From: Stenotrophomonas maltophilia
GTDB taxonomy: Bacteria; Pseudomonadota; Gammaproteobacteria; Xanthomonadales; Xanthomonadaceae
Direction of reading: 5' to 3'
Assembly: GCF_002138415.1 (NCBI RefSeq)
Contig: NZ_CP015612.1
Location: forward strand, 3,264,001-3,328,000
Length of the DNA: 64,000 nucleotides
Shown here one piece after another: positions 43,992 to 52,544 of this stretch; the stretch's first letter is position 1; each line of letters begins with the position of its first letter. Made by a program: the position numbers and the translations under genes. Under the pieces are notes generated by a model. It was not told where the DNA came from, did no database searches, and saw only the letters and a program-made list of their open reading frames with translations.

Positions 43992-44118
43992 AAACGGCAG
44001 GGCGGGTCCGCGGGCCCGCCGACACCGGATCACAGGCGTGCTGCGTGATGACAGGGTTGAGACCGACGTCGATCGTCACCATAGAATCGGTCTCCAGATG
44101 CCAAACGATGCCTCCCCC

Positions 44119-44976
44119 ATGACCGAGACGACCTACGTATTCGACGCCACCACTGCGACCTTCGAGGCCGAAGTCCTGCAGAAGTCGCTGCAGACGCCGG
44201 TGCTGGTCGACTTCTGGGCCACCTGGTGCGGGCCGTGCAAGACCCTCGGCCCGATGCTGGAAAAGCTGGCCGCCGAATACAACGGCGCCTTCGAGCTGGC
44301 CAAGGTCGATGTCGACGCCGAACAGCAGATCGCTGCGGCCTTCCAGATCCGCTCGGTGCCGACCGTATTCCTGGTCAAGGGCGGCCAGCTGGTGGATGGC
44401 TTCCCGGGGGCCATCCCGGAAGGTCAGCTGCGTGAATTCCTGGCCCAGCACGGCATCGTGCCGGCCGACATCGGCGACGCCGCTGCCGAGGACGAGGCTC
44501 CGCTGGACCCGCAGGCACAGGTGGATGTGCTGCGCGCACAGATCGCCGCCGAGCCGGACAAGGATGAGCTGAAGCTCGACCTGGCCCTGGCCCTGCTGCA
44601 GATCGGCGGCGTGGACGAAGCCGGCACGCTGATCGACGGCCTGCCCGCCAACCTCGCTACCGACGACCGTGCCGTACGCGCCCGTGCCCGCCTGTCCTTC
44701 GCCGCCGCGCTGAAGGACGCACCCGCAGCCGAGGTGCTGGACGCGCGCATTGCCGCCGACGGCAAGGACCTCAAGGCCCGTCACCTGCGCGGCGTGCAGC
44801 TGCTGCTGGGCGGGCACGATGAGGCCGCACTCGCCCAGTTCCTGGAAATGCTGCGGATCGACCGCGCCTTCGAGGAAGGACTGCCGCGCAAGGCGCTGAT
44901 CGACGCCTTCAATGTGATCTCCGACGAGGACCTGGTTGGCCAGTACCGCCGCCGGATGGCCTCCCTGCTGTTCTGA
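44119..44976 (+). CDS. Thioredoxin-TPR protein (YbbN/CnoX-like)
   Basis: Protein of about 285 aa with an N-terminal thioredoxin fold (about residues 5-110) and a tetratricopeptide-like C-terminal part (about 125-285). The active site is WATWCGPCK with both cysteines, so it should be redox active, unlike E. coli YbbN/CnoX where the site is incomplete. Related proteins protect clients from oxidation and hand them to chaperones. The start is uncertain between ATG 44119 and ATG 44098. No operon partner; the LysM/FecR gene begins 182 nt later. Confidence 0.88.
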   Translation: MTETTYVFDATTATFEAEVLQKSLQTPVLVDFWATWCGPCKTLGPMLEKLAAEYNGAFELAKVDVDAEQQIAAAFQIRSVPTVFLVKGGQLVDGFPGAIPEGQLREFLAQHGIVPADIGDAAAEDEAPLDPQAQVDVLRAQIAAEPDKDELKLDLALALLQIGGVDEAGTLIDGLPANLATDDRAVRARARLSFAAALKDAPAAEVLDARIAADGKDLKARHLRGVQLLLGGHDEAALAQFLEMLRIDRAFEEGLPRKALIDAFNVISDEDLVGQYRRRMASLLF

Positions 44977-45158
44977 ACGGGAACGCACTTCGTTCAGAAT
45001 CCCTGCACTGAACGCGGGCAATAATGCGCGGGATGGCGGCCGTTCGGCCGCCACGATCCGTTCGGGGGGATGAGGTCGGGGCCATGGGGTCTTGCAGCTG
45101 CACCCCCGTTTTGCCGGGATTGCAAACTGTGACCTTCGTCCGCTCGCTGTCGTTCGCC

Positions 45159-46784
45159 ATGCGCTTCCAGGGCATCCTGCTCTGTGCCCTCCTCCTGCTG
45201 CCAGCCGTGGCCGCCGCCCAGGACTGGAACTACCGGGTCCGTCCCGGCGATACCCTGTGGGATCTGGGCAGCCTGTACCTGAAACCGTCGGTACGCTGGC
45301 AGCAGCTGCAGCAGCACAACCGCATCGACAATCCTTACCAGTTGCCTCCCGGCCAGCTGCTGCGCTTCCCGATCAGCTGGCTGCGCATCGAGCCTGCGCC
45401 GGCCCGCGTGCTGTCGGTGCGCGGCAGGGTCGAACTGTCCGGCGCCGATGGCAGTGCCACCCGCGCCATCCTGGCCGGCGAGCAGCTACACATCGGTGAC
45501 ACCGTGCAGACCGAGGGCGAATCCAGCATCACCCTCGAATTCGCCGACGCCTCCCGCCTGCAGCTGCGTGAATACTCCCGCCTGCGCCTGGACCAGCTCA
45601 GCCGCTATGGCCATACCGGCATGGTCGATACCCGCCTGCGCCTGCAGCAGGGCCGTGCCAGCAACCGGGTGACGCCCGCCCGCGGCCCGGCATCGCGCTA
45701 CATCATCGATGCCCCCACCGCGACCAGCAGCGTGCGCGGTACCGTGTTCCGGGTCAGCGCTGGCGACACAGCCCATGTCGCGGCCACCGAGGTCCTGCAG
45801 GGCAAGGTGCAGGTCGGCAACACCCATGGCCAACGCATGGTCCAACCTGGACAGGCCACCCGCAGCAGCAGCGCAGACGCAGCCCCCGCTGCGGTCTCGC
45901 CCCTGCTGCCGGCGCCGACGCTGCGAAATGACCAGCTCCGGCTGGCGCCGCTGCCGACCTTGCTGGCCTGGGAAGCGGTGCCCGGCGCCGCGCACTACCG
46001 CGTGGAAGTGGTCCAGGCGGCAACACCGGAAATCCTGCTGTTTGCCGCTACCACCGAAGACACCCGCCTGGCCATCGGCGACCTGCCGCCCGGTCAGCTG
46101 CGCATGCTGTTGCGCGCCGTCGACGCGCAGGGCGTGGAAGGCCTGGATGCCAGCGCTGATTTCGAACTCAGCGACCAGCCGCCGCCGCCGCTGACGGTGG
46201 CCCCGCTGCATGGGCAGACGATCAACAGCGACCGGCCGCGTTTCCGTTGGAGCCAGGCCCCCGGCGCACGCAGCAGCGTGCTGCAGATCGCCGCCGAGCC
46301 AAGCTTCGTGCAGCCACTTCAGGAACAGACGACCCAGGGCACCGACCTGCGCCTGGCGCAGCCACTGCCGCCGGGCCAGTACTTCTGGCGCATCGCCTCG
46401 CGCGATGGCAACGGACACCAGGGCCGCTATGGTCAGGCGCTGCCGCTGCAACTGAGCAATGAACCGGTCGATCCGGCCCTGCAGCCACCGGAGGCCGCGC
46501 ACGGTGAACTGACCCTGCGCTGGCAGGCCGGCAGCGAAGGCCAGCGCTACCGGGTGCAGGTCGATCGCCGCGGCGACTTCAAGGCCCCCCTGGTCGATGA
46601 GACGGTTGCCGAGCCCCAGGTCAGCTTCAAGCGGCCGTGGAGCGGCACCCTGCACGTACGCGTGCAGTACATCGACGATGACGGTCATGCCGGCGAATAT
46701 TCGCCGGCGCAGCAGATCAAGCTGCCGTGCCGCCTGTGCTACAGCGCCGGCGGCGGCGCCCTGCTGCTGTGGCTGTTGTTATGA
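45159..46784 (+). CDS. LysM and FecR domain protein, exported
   Basis: Protein of 541 aa with a signal peptide (1-20). A LysM domain (about 24-72, NYRVRPGDTLWDLGSLYLKP) should bind peptidoglycan. A FecR domain follows (about 85-200, with GDTVQTEGESSITLEFADAS and APTATSSVRGTVFRVS). Next come about three fibronectin-III-like repeats, seen as LLAWEAVPGAAHYRVEVV, PRFRWSQAPGARSSVLQI and LTLRWQAGSEGQRYRVQV. A CRLC pair and a short hydrophobic end (LLLWLLL) close it. It overlaps the CHASE2-GGDEF gene by 4 nt, so it may be a periplasmic sensor partner for that cyclase. Confidence 0.88.
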   Translation: MRFQGILLCALLLLPAVAAAQDWNYRVRPGDTLWDLGSLYLKPSVRWQQLQQHNRIDNPYQLPPGQLLRFPISWLRIEPAPARVLSVRGRVELSGADGSATRAILAGEQLHIGDTVQTEGESSITLEFADASRLQLREYSRLRLDQLSRYGHTGMVDTRLRLQQGRASNRVTPARGPASRYIIDAPTATSSVRGTVFRVSAGDTAHVAATEVLQGKVQVGNTHGQRMVQPGQATRSSSADAAPAAVSPLLPAPTLRNDQLRLAPLPTLLAWEAVPGAAHYRVEVVQAATPEILLFAATTEDTRLAIGDLPPGQLRMLLRAVDAQGVEGLDASADFELSDQPPPPLTVAPLHGQTINSDRPRFRWSQAPGARSSVLQIAAEPSFVQPLQEQTTQGTDLRLAQPLPPGQYFWRIASRDGNGHQGRYGQALPLQLSNEPVDPALQPPEAAHGELTLRWQAGSEGQRYRVQVDRRGDFKAPLVDETVAEPQVSFKRPWSGTLHVRVQYIDDDGHAGEYSPAQQIKLPCRLCYSAGGGALLLWLLL

Positions 46785-48403
46785 GGCGCTCGCCGCTGCC
46801 GTGGCCGAAGCGGATCCTGCTGGCACTGCTGGCCGGGGTGCTGACGGTGATCGCCAGCCAGGGCCAGTGGCTGTGGCGGCAGGACGAAGCTGCCTACGAC
46901 GCCATGGTCGGCAACTGGGACTATCGTCCCGACCCGAGCGTGCTGATCGTGGCGATCGACGAGGGCAGCCTGCAGCGCATCGGCCAATGGCCCTGGCCCC
47001 GCTCGGTCCATGCCCGCCTGCTGGACCGGCTGACCGACGCCGGCGCCGAACGCGTCGCACTGGACCTGATGCTGTCCGAGCCGGACCGCCGCGACAGCCG
47101 CCAGGACGAAGTGCTGGCCGCAGCCATCCGCCGCAATGGCCGGGTGGTGCTGCCGGTGCTGGCCGCGCCCGCGGCCGGTGATCGCATGGCTGAGGAAATG
47201 CTGCCGGTACCGCAGATTGCGGCCAGTGCCGCCGCCATCGGCCACACCGACGTTGAAGTGGACGGCGATGGCGTTGCCCGCGGCGTGTACCTGCACGCCG
47301 GCATCGGCCAGGCGCATTGGCCGGCGCTGGGCCTGGCGCTGGCCGACCTGCCGCCGGGCGCGGTGCACGGCCTGCCCGACCCCCATCCGGAAATCGGCTC
47401 GCCCTATCAATGGCGGCGCAACGACTACGTGCGCGTGCGCTATGCCGGGCCGCCCGAGCGCCTGCCGCAGGTGTCCTATGCCGACGTGCTGGATGGTCAC
47501 GTGGACATGGCGATGCTGCATGGCCGCCGCATCGTGGTGGGCATGACCGCCAGCGGCATCGCACCGCGGCTGCTGACCCCGACCACCCGCGAGTTCTGGA
47601 TGAGCGGCAGTGAGTACCAGGCCAACATTGCTTCGATGCTGCTGCAACACAAGCAGATCGATCTGCTGCCACGCCTCTGGCAGCACGCCATCAGCGGCGT
47701 GCTGGTGGCGCTGTGCGTGATCCTGCTCGGCCTGCGCCTGCCATGGCTTGCTGCGCTGTGCTCACTGCCGCTTCCTCCGCTGCTGAGCTGGTTGCTGTTG
47801 CGCGCCGGTGACCTGTGGTGGGCACCGGCCAGCGCCATGCTGGGCATCCTGCTGGTGCTGCTGGCCTGGGCGATCTGGCGAGTCTCGGCCTGGCACCGCC
47901 TGGCCAACCGCGATGCACTGACCGGTCTCGGCAATCGCCTGCGTTTCGAGCAGTCGCTGCAACAGGAATGCGATGCCGCGCGACGCAGTGGCAAGTCCCT
48001 GAGCCTGGCGCTGATCGACGTTGACCATTTCAAGCGCCACAACGACCGCCACGGCCATCAGGTCGGCGACCGCGTGCTGCGCGATGTCGCACGCCTGATC
48101 GGTGCGCATGCGCGACGCCCTCGCGACATGGCCGCGCGCTACGGCGGTGATGAGTTCGCACTGGTGCTGCCGGATACCCCGGCCGAAGGCGCGCGCCAGG
48201 TCATCGAGGACCTGATCGCCTGCGTGCGTGCACTGCCGGCGCCCGGTGACGGCAGCGAAGCAGGCGTCACCCTCACCATCGGCGTGTTCACCCGCGTACC
48301 CGACGGCACGCTGCAACCGCACCATTTCGTCGAAGGCGCCGACACCGCGTTGTACCAGGCCAAGGCCAACGGCCGCGACGGGTACGTGATCGACGGCGCA
48401 TGA
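46781..48403 (+). CDS. CHASE2 domain diguanylate cyclase
   Basis: Membrane protein of 540 aa that should make cyclic di-GMP. One transmembrane helix (about 10-28) leads to a periplasmic CHASE2 sensor domain (about 40-290). Three helices follow (about 300-375), then a cytoplasmic GGDEF domain (about 385-540). The active site is RYGGDEF near residue 455. RPRD five residues before it fits the inhibitory I-site. No EAL domain is present. The ATG overlaps the stop of the LysM/FecR gene (ATGA), so the two are translationally coupled and probably act as one signalling unit. Confidence 0.92.
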   Translation: MRRSPLPWPKRILLALLAGVLTVIASQGQWLWRQDEAAYDAMVGNWDYRPDPSVLIVAIDEGSLQRIGQWPWPRSVHARLLDRLTDAGAERVALDLMLSEPDRRDSRQDEVLAAAIRRNGRVVLPVLAAPAAGDRMAEEMLPVPQIAASAAAIGHTDVEVDGDGVARGVYLHAGIGQAHWPALGLALADLPPGAVHGLPDPHPEIGSPYQWRRNDYVRVRYAGPPERLPQVSYADVLDGHVDMAMLHGRRIVVGMTASGIAPRLLTPTTREFWMSGSEYQANIASMLLQHKQIDLLPRLWQHAISGVLVALCVILLGLRLPWLAALCSLPLPPLLSWLLLRAGDLWWAPASAMLGILLVLLAWAIWRVSAWHRLANRDALTGLGNRLRFEQSLQQECDAARRSGKSLSLALIDVDHFKRHNDRHGHQVGDRVLRDVARLIGAHARRPRDMAARYGGDEFALVLPDTPAEGARQVIEDLIACVRALPAPGDGSEAGVTLTIGVFTRVPDGTLQPHHFVEGADTALYQAKANGRDGYVIDGA

Positions 48404-48424
48404 CGCAGGACATGCACACCACCT

Positions 48425-49028
48425 GTAGAGTCGAGCTTGCTCGACTGCCTCCGCCTCATTCCAGCGGCCAGCGACACCACGCAAGCGGATAGTCTCCCAG
48501 CCGCGATGTCAGGCCCGCGCGCACGGGGTTGGCCAGTACATACAGTGACTGTTGCCGAACATCCTCCTCATTCCGGATCAGATGATCGTAGTAGCCCCGC
48601 TGCCACACCGGCAGTTCTTCATCGGAGTGCGCATTGACTGCAATGGCCACTCTGGACTTCAGTGACTGCATGCATCGCCCCAGGGTTCCTTGACGCAGCT
48701 GCATGACCCGGTGCAGATGATCGGGCATTACCACCCAGGCAAATGATCTCGTGAGTCCTCGGCGGTCACTGTCACGAAGGCCGTCCATCAGGGTCGCCGC
48801 GTCTCGCGTATCTGCAAAGATGCGTCGACGACCCGCAGTGACAGTGGTGACTACGTAGAAGCATCCGATTGCGGAAAATCGACCGCGCAACAAGGCAGGG
48901 CTGGGCATGTAAACAGCGTGGACCGGGGACCGAGCCGTACCCATCGGGAAAACCCTGAAATAGCTATCGGATGGCGTCGAGCGTATTCGCTGCTGCCCCT
49001 GAAAGCAGTCGAGCAAGCTCGACTCTAC
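48425..49028. mobile_element. RAYT gene bracketed by inverted REPs
   Basis: A 24-nt REP beginning GTAGAGTCGAGCTTGCTCGA (48425-48448) is repeated exactly in inverted orientation at 49005-49028. The RAYT transposase gene lies between them. Both GTAG heads point outward, the arrangement expected of a REPtron-like unit in which RAYT acts on its cognate REPs. Total length about 604 bp. Confidence 0.82.
48456..48908 (-). CDS. REP-associated tyrosine transposase (RAYT)
   Basis: Protein of 150 aa of the Y1/HUH transposase family (TnpA-REP, IS200-like). It nicks REP palindromes next to their GTAG tetranucleotide through a tyrosine. The HUH motif is in VMPDHLHRVMQL. The catalytic tyrosine is most likely in RGYYDHLIRNEED, and SLYVLANPVRAGL is another family signature. 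The ATG at 48908 is chosen since longer forms read into the flanking REP. The gene lies within a perfect inverted pair of REPs and looks intact. Confidence 0.92.
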   Translation of the reverse strand: MPSPALLRGRFSAIGCFYVVTTVTAGRRRIFADTRDAATLMDGLRDSDRRGLTRSFAWVVMPDHLHRVMQLRQGTLGRCMQSLKSRVAIAVNAHSDEELPVWQRGYYDHLIRNEEDVRQQSLYVLANPVRAGLTSRLGDYPLAWCRWPLE

Positions 49029-49131
49029 AATTCGCCGGACCACGCCCAAATTGTGCGGACGCTCGCCCGGGGTGCAACATACGCATGCGAATGGTTAGAC
49101 TGGGCGCCTCGCCCTGCGCCCCCGGACCCGC

Positions 49132-49584
49132 ATGAACGCCCGCCTGTTCCGCTTCGGTATCAATCTCTGGCCGCCGTTCCTGTTCACCGGCATCCACGTC
49201 ACCCGGGTCTCGCCGGACTACCGGCAGATCGACGTCGAACTGCGCATGCGGCCCTGGAACCGCAACTACGTCGGCACGCATTTCGGCGGCAGCCTGTTTG
49301 CGATGACCGATCCGTTCTGGATGCTTGGCCTGCTGCACATCCTCGGCCGCGACTACTACGTGTGGGACCGTGCCGGCGCCATCGATTTCCTCAAGCCCGG
49401 CCGCGGTACCGTGCGTACCTCGTTCCGCATCGACGACGCACTGCTGGACGAACTGCGCGCCGAAGCCGCCACTGGTGACAAAGTGCTGAGGTGGTTCAGC
49501 AATGATGTCGTCGATGAAAGCGGCGAGGTGGTCGCCCAGGTGCGCAAGCAGGTCTACCTGCGGTTGAAGCCGCACGCACGCTGA
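49132..49584 (+). CDS. DUF4442 (hotdog-fold) protein
   Basis: Protein of 150 aa related to the DUF4442/YiiD-like hotdog-fold thioesterase group. The segments YRQIDVELRMRPWNRNYVGT and HFGGSLFAMTDPFWMLGLLH match the hotdog helix and its entry strand. The substrate would be an acyl thioester, but this is inferred from the fold. It begins about 100 nt past the RAYT unit. It converges with the next minus-strand gene, 7 nt apart. Confidence 0.82.
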   Translation: MNARLFRFGINLWPPFLFTGIHVTRVSPDYRQIDVELRMRPWNRNYVGTHFGGSLFAMTDPFWMLGLLHILGRDYYVWDRAGAIDFLKPGRGTVRTSFRIDDALLDELRAEAATGDKVLRWFSNDVVDESGEVVAQVRKQVYLRLKPHAR

Positions 49585-49591
49585 GCGCGCT

Positions 49592-50908
49592 TCAGTCGCG
49601 TCCCGCCGCAGTCGAAGCCGATTCCTTCTGCAACGGCACCGACAGCCACGGGTTCTCTTCAGCGCTGCGCGCTGGAGAGCGACGCGGCACCTGCAGATGG
49701 CGGCCATCGGCGGACAACTGCGGCGACCGCACCGGCGAGCGGAACTGCGCCGGCAGCCGCTGCAGGGCGTCCACCGGATCATCCGTCTGCTGCCGCAGCC
49801 AACGCTGCGCCCCCAGCAGCCGCACCATCGCCGCGGCATCCTGTGGCCGTGACGAATATGCGGGATAGGCAGGCGCGGCGATCTCCGTTAGCACGCAGCC
49901 CATCACGTTGGACAGGCAACCGAAATCCCGCTGCGGCGTTGCCTGTACCGGCAACGGCCGATCGGCCTCCAGCGCGGCCATCGCGGCTGCACCACAGGCC
50001 CAGCCAAGATTGCCGGCCACGCGCGCCAACGTACTGCTCCGATCCAGCACCAGGACGCCGCCAAATTCCGGGGCCGATGTCTCGATCGCCGCCCGGCTCA
50101 TCGCGTACTCACCCTGCATCGCACGGCACAGGCTCTGTTCCTCTGCGCGCAGCGGTTGCATGGCTTGTTCGCACTCCGCCGGCAAGGGGTGGCCGGCAGG
50201 CAGTTCGACCAGCATGTCGGCCAGCAGCTGGGCATTGGCCTGGACCAGGCTGGCGCCGATGATGCTCTCGATCAGATAGCTGCTACCGGGCACCAGCCGC
50301 CTTCCCAGCAGCAGTCCGCGGCAGCTGCCACGCAGTGCGCCGTCGATATCGCCCTGCACGTAGGCCAGTGCCCGTGCACTGGTGGCGTCCACCACCAGGC
50401 CATACGTCGGCAACGGGACCAGGATGCCCTCGCCCTTCGGCTGGAACGGGGACATGAAGTAGTCCGCTTCGGCCAGCTGATCCAGCCGCACATGCAACTG
50501 CTGGTGGCCGGCATGGGCCTCCACGAAGCGTTGCGGGTCAGCGCGGACCTGGGCGAGGCAGCCGCTGGCGGCCGGCCCGCAACTGGCACCCGGCCGCGAG
50601 CGCAGCTCGGCATGGTTGGCCACCAGGTGTGTCTGGCCGCTGCTACCGCCCTGCGGGTCGGCTTCCCAGCGCCGTACATCCTCGGCCAGCGCCTGCTCGC
50701 GCTGCAGGGCATCCAGATCGTCGAACGGCAACGTCCACAACAATGCATAACCGTTGTGGCCGGTCGCCGGCAGGCGTGCCTCCAGTCGCTGCTGCGCCTG
50801 CAAACGCGATTCGGGCACCGGCCACATGCGCGAGGCGCACCACACCACGATGGCCAGCACCAGCAGGCCTGCCAGGGTCCAGCCCAGTCCGCGCAGAATC
50901 TTCAACAC
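49592..50908 (-). CDS. Unknown membrane-anchored protein
   Basis: Protein of 438 aa with one N-terminal transmembrane helix (about residues 9-26) and a large, probably periplasmic body. I do not recognise a domain. Features are GHNGYALLWTLPFDDLDALQ near residue 50, at least eight cysteines outside the helix (several in pairs such as CGPAASGC and CLSNVMGC), and a proline/arginine-rich C-terminus. The layout suggests disulfide bonds and export. It is likely a xanthomonad family protein. It converges with the DUF4442 gene, with only 7 nt between the stops. Confidence 0.7.
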   Translation of the reverse strand: MLKILRGLGWTLAGLLVLAIVVWCASRMWPVPESRLQAQQRLEARLPATGHNGYALLWTLPFDDLDALQREQALAEDVRRWEADPQGGSSGQTHLVANHAELRSRPGASCGPAASGCLAQVRADPQRFVEAHAGHQQLHVRLDQLAEADYFMSPFQPKGEGILVPLPTYGLVVDATSARALAYVQGDIDGALRGSCRGLLLGRRLVPGSSYLIESIIGASLVQANAQLLADMLVELPAGHPLPAECEQAMQPLRAEEQSLCRAMQGEYAMSRAAIETSAPEFGGVLVLDRSSTLARVAGNLGWACGAAAMAALEADRPLPVQATPQRDFGCLSNVMGCVLTEIAAPAYPAYSSRPQDAAAMVRLLGAQRWLRQQTDDPVDALQRLPAQFRSPVRSPQLSADGRHLQVPRRSPARSAEENPWLSVPLQKESASTAAGRD

Positions 50909-50984
50909 AGCTTCCCTTCCATGTGCCGTTGCCGCAGTCGATTCCCCAGCGTAATCGACCGGCCGTGGCCGCTACAATGCGCAC

Positions 50985-51668
50985 ATGTCGCTCGAAGCCC
51001 CCGCCCTGGTTCCCCGCCCTTCCCTGCAGCGCCTGTTCCTGACCGGCCTGCTCACCCTGCTGCCGATCTGGCTGACCTGGGTCGTGGTCAAGTTCGTGTT
51101 CGTGCTGCTGTCGGGCATTTCCAGTCCGCTGGTGGTACCACTTTCCGAGCAGATCGCGACCAGCTTCCCGCACTACCTCGGCTGGGTCCGCGCCGAATGG
51201 ATCCAGGACACCATCGCCCTGCTGGCCACCCTGCTGGTGATCCTGGCGGTGGGCGTGGCCAGCCGCCGCGTGCTGGGCCAGCGCCTGCTGCGCTGGGTCG
51301 GCGCGGTCATCAAGCGCATTCCGCTGGCCAGCATCATCTACGACAGCGCCAAGAAGCTGCTGGACATGCTGCAGACCGAACCGGGCAGCACGCAGCGCGT
51401 GGTGCTGATCGATTTCCCGCACCGCGACATGAAGTCGGTCGGGCTGGTCACCCGCGTGATCAAGGAACACGGCACCGACCGTGAACTGGCCGCGGTGTAC
51501 GTGCCAACCACGCCGAATCCGACTTCGGGTTACCTGGAAATCGTGCCGGTGGAGCTGCTGACCCCGACCGACTGGACCGTCGACCAGGCCATGAGCTTCA
51601 TCATTTCCGGCGGCGCCGTCGCGCCGTCCAGCGTTCCGTTCACGCGCGCCGGCGATCGCAGCGAATGA
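50985..51668 (+). CDS. DUF502 domain-containing membrane protein
   Basis: Protein of 227 aa with two transmembrane helices (about 12-40 and 68-95) and the DUF502 cytoplasmic part. Family signatures are GLLTLLPIWLTWVVVKFVF, KRIPLASIIYDSAKKLLDML and AVYVPTTPNPTSGYLEIVPV. Its role is unknown. It overlaps the next gene by 4 nt (ATGA), so the two are probably cotranslated. Confidence 0.9.
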   Translation: MSLEAPALVPRPSLQRLFLTGLLTLLPIWLTWVVVKFVFVLLSGISSPLVVPLSEQIATSFPHYLGWVRAEWIQDTIALLATLLVILAVGVASRRVLGQRLLRWVGAVIKRIPLASIIYDSAKKLLDMLQTEPGSTQRVVLIDFPHRDMKSVGLVTRVIKEHGTDRELAAVYVPTTPNPTSGYLEIVPVELLTPTDWTVDQAMSFIISGGAVAPSSVPFTRAGDRSE

Positions 51669-52450
51669 CCGCGGCGCCGATCGAGCGCCCGCTGCAGGAC
51701 CGCGCGGTCCTGCTGTTCATCGTGCTGGCCGCGTTCTTCTGCGGCAATGCGGTGCTGGCCGAGCTGATCGGGGTGAAGATCTTTGCGCTGGAAGACACCC
51801 TGGGCATCGATCCGCTGAACTGGAACCTGTTCGGCCAGACCGGCTCGCTCAGCTTCACCGCCGGCACCCTGTTGTGGCCGGTGGTGTTCATCATGACCGA
51901 CACCATCAACGAGTTTTTCGGCAAGCGCGGCGTGCGCTTCATCTCGTGGCTGGCGGTGGTGCTGATCGGCTACGGCTTCCTGTTCGCCTTCGCGGCCATT
52001 TCGCTGGCGCCGGCCAGCTGGTGGGTCACCTCGATGGATGGCCACGGCGTGCCCGACTACCAGGCCGCGTTCGCGGCGGTGTTCGGCCAGGGCATGTGGA
52101 CCATCGCCGGCTCGCTGGTGGCCTTCCTGCTCGGCCAGCTGATCGACGTGGCGGTGTTCCATCGCATCCGCCAGGCCACCGGCGAACGCCACGTGTGGCT
52201 GCGTGCGACCGGATCGACCGCGATCTCGCAGGTGGTGGACAGCTTCGTGGTGATCTGGATCGCCTTCGTGCTGGGCCCCCAACACTGGCCGACCTCACTG
52301 TTCCTGGCGGTCAGCAGCGTCAACTACATCTACAAGATGGGCTTTGCGATCGCACTGATTCCGTTGCTGTACCTGATGCGGCGTGCAATCACCCGCTATC
52401 TGGGTGCCGAACGTGCTGCGTCGTTGCAGGCTGCCGCTGCGGCTGACTGA
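51665..52450 (+). CDS. Queuosine precursor transporter (YhhQ/VUT family)
   Basis: Inner-membrane protein of 261 aa with about six to seven helices, of the YhhQ (DUF165) family that imports preQ0/preQ1 for queuosine synthesis. Family motifs are FFCGNAVLAELIGVKIFALE, the conserved TDTINEFFGKRG and STAISQVVDSFVVIWIAF. The ATG overlaps the DUF502 stop. No que genes are adjacent. Assignment to the family is firm; the substrate is taken from characterised members. Confidence 0.9.
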   Translation: MTAAPIERPLQDRAVLLFIVLAAFFCGNAVLAELIGVKIFALEDTLGIDPLNWNLFGQTGSLSFTAGTLLWPVVFIMTDTINEFFGKRGVRFISWLAVVLIGYGFLFAFAAISLAPASWWVTSMDGHGVPDYQAAFAAVFGQGMWTIAGSLVAFLLGQLIDVAVFHRIRQATGERHVWLRATGSTAISQVVDSFVVIWIAFVLGPQHWPTSLFLAVSSVNYIYKMGFAIALIPLLYLMRRAITRYLGAERAASLQAAAAAD

Positions 52451-52544
52451 AGCCCCAGCAGCAAAAAGCTGACTGCGCCTTCACGCTGGCCGTACGCGGC
52501 CGGATCGTGCAAGCTCCACGGTCTGTGTTCCACGGAAGCTCCTG

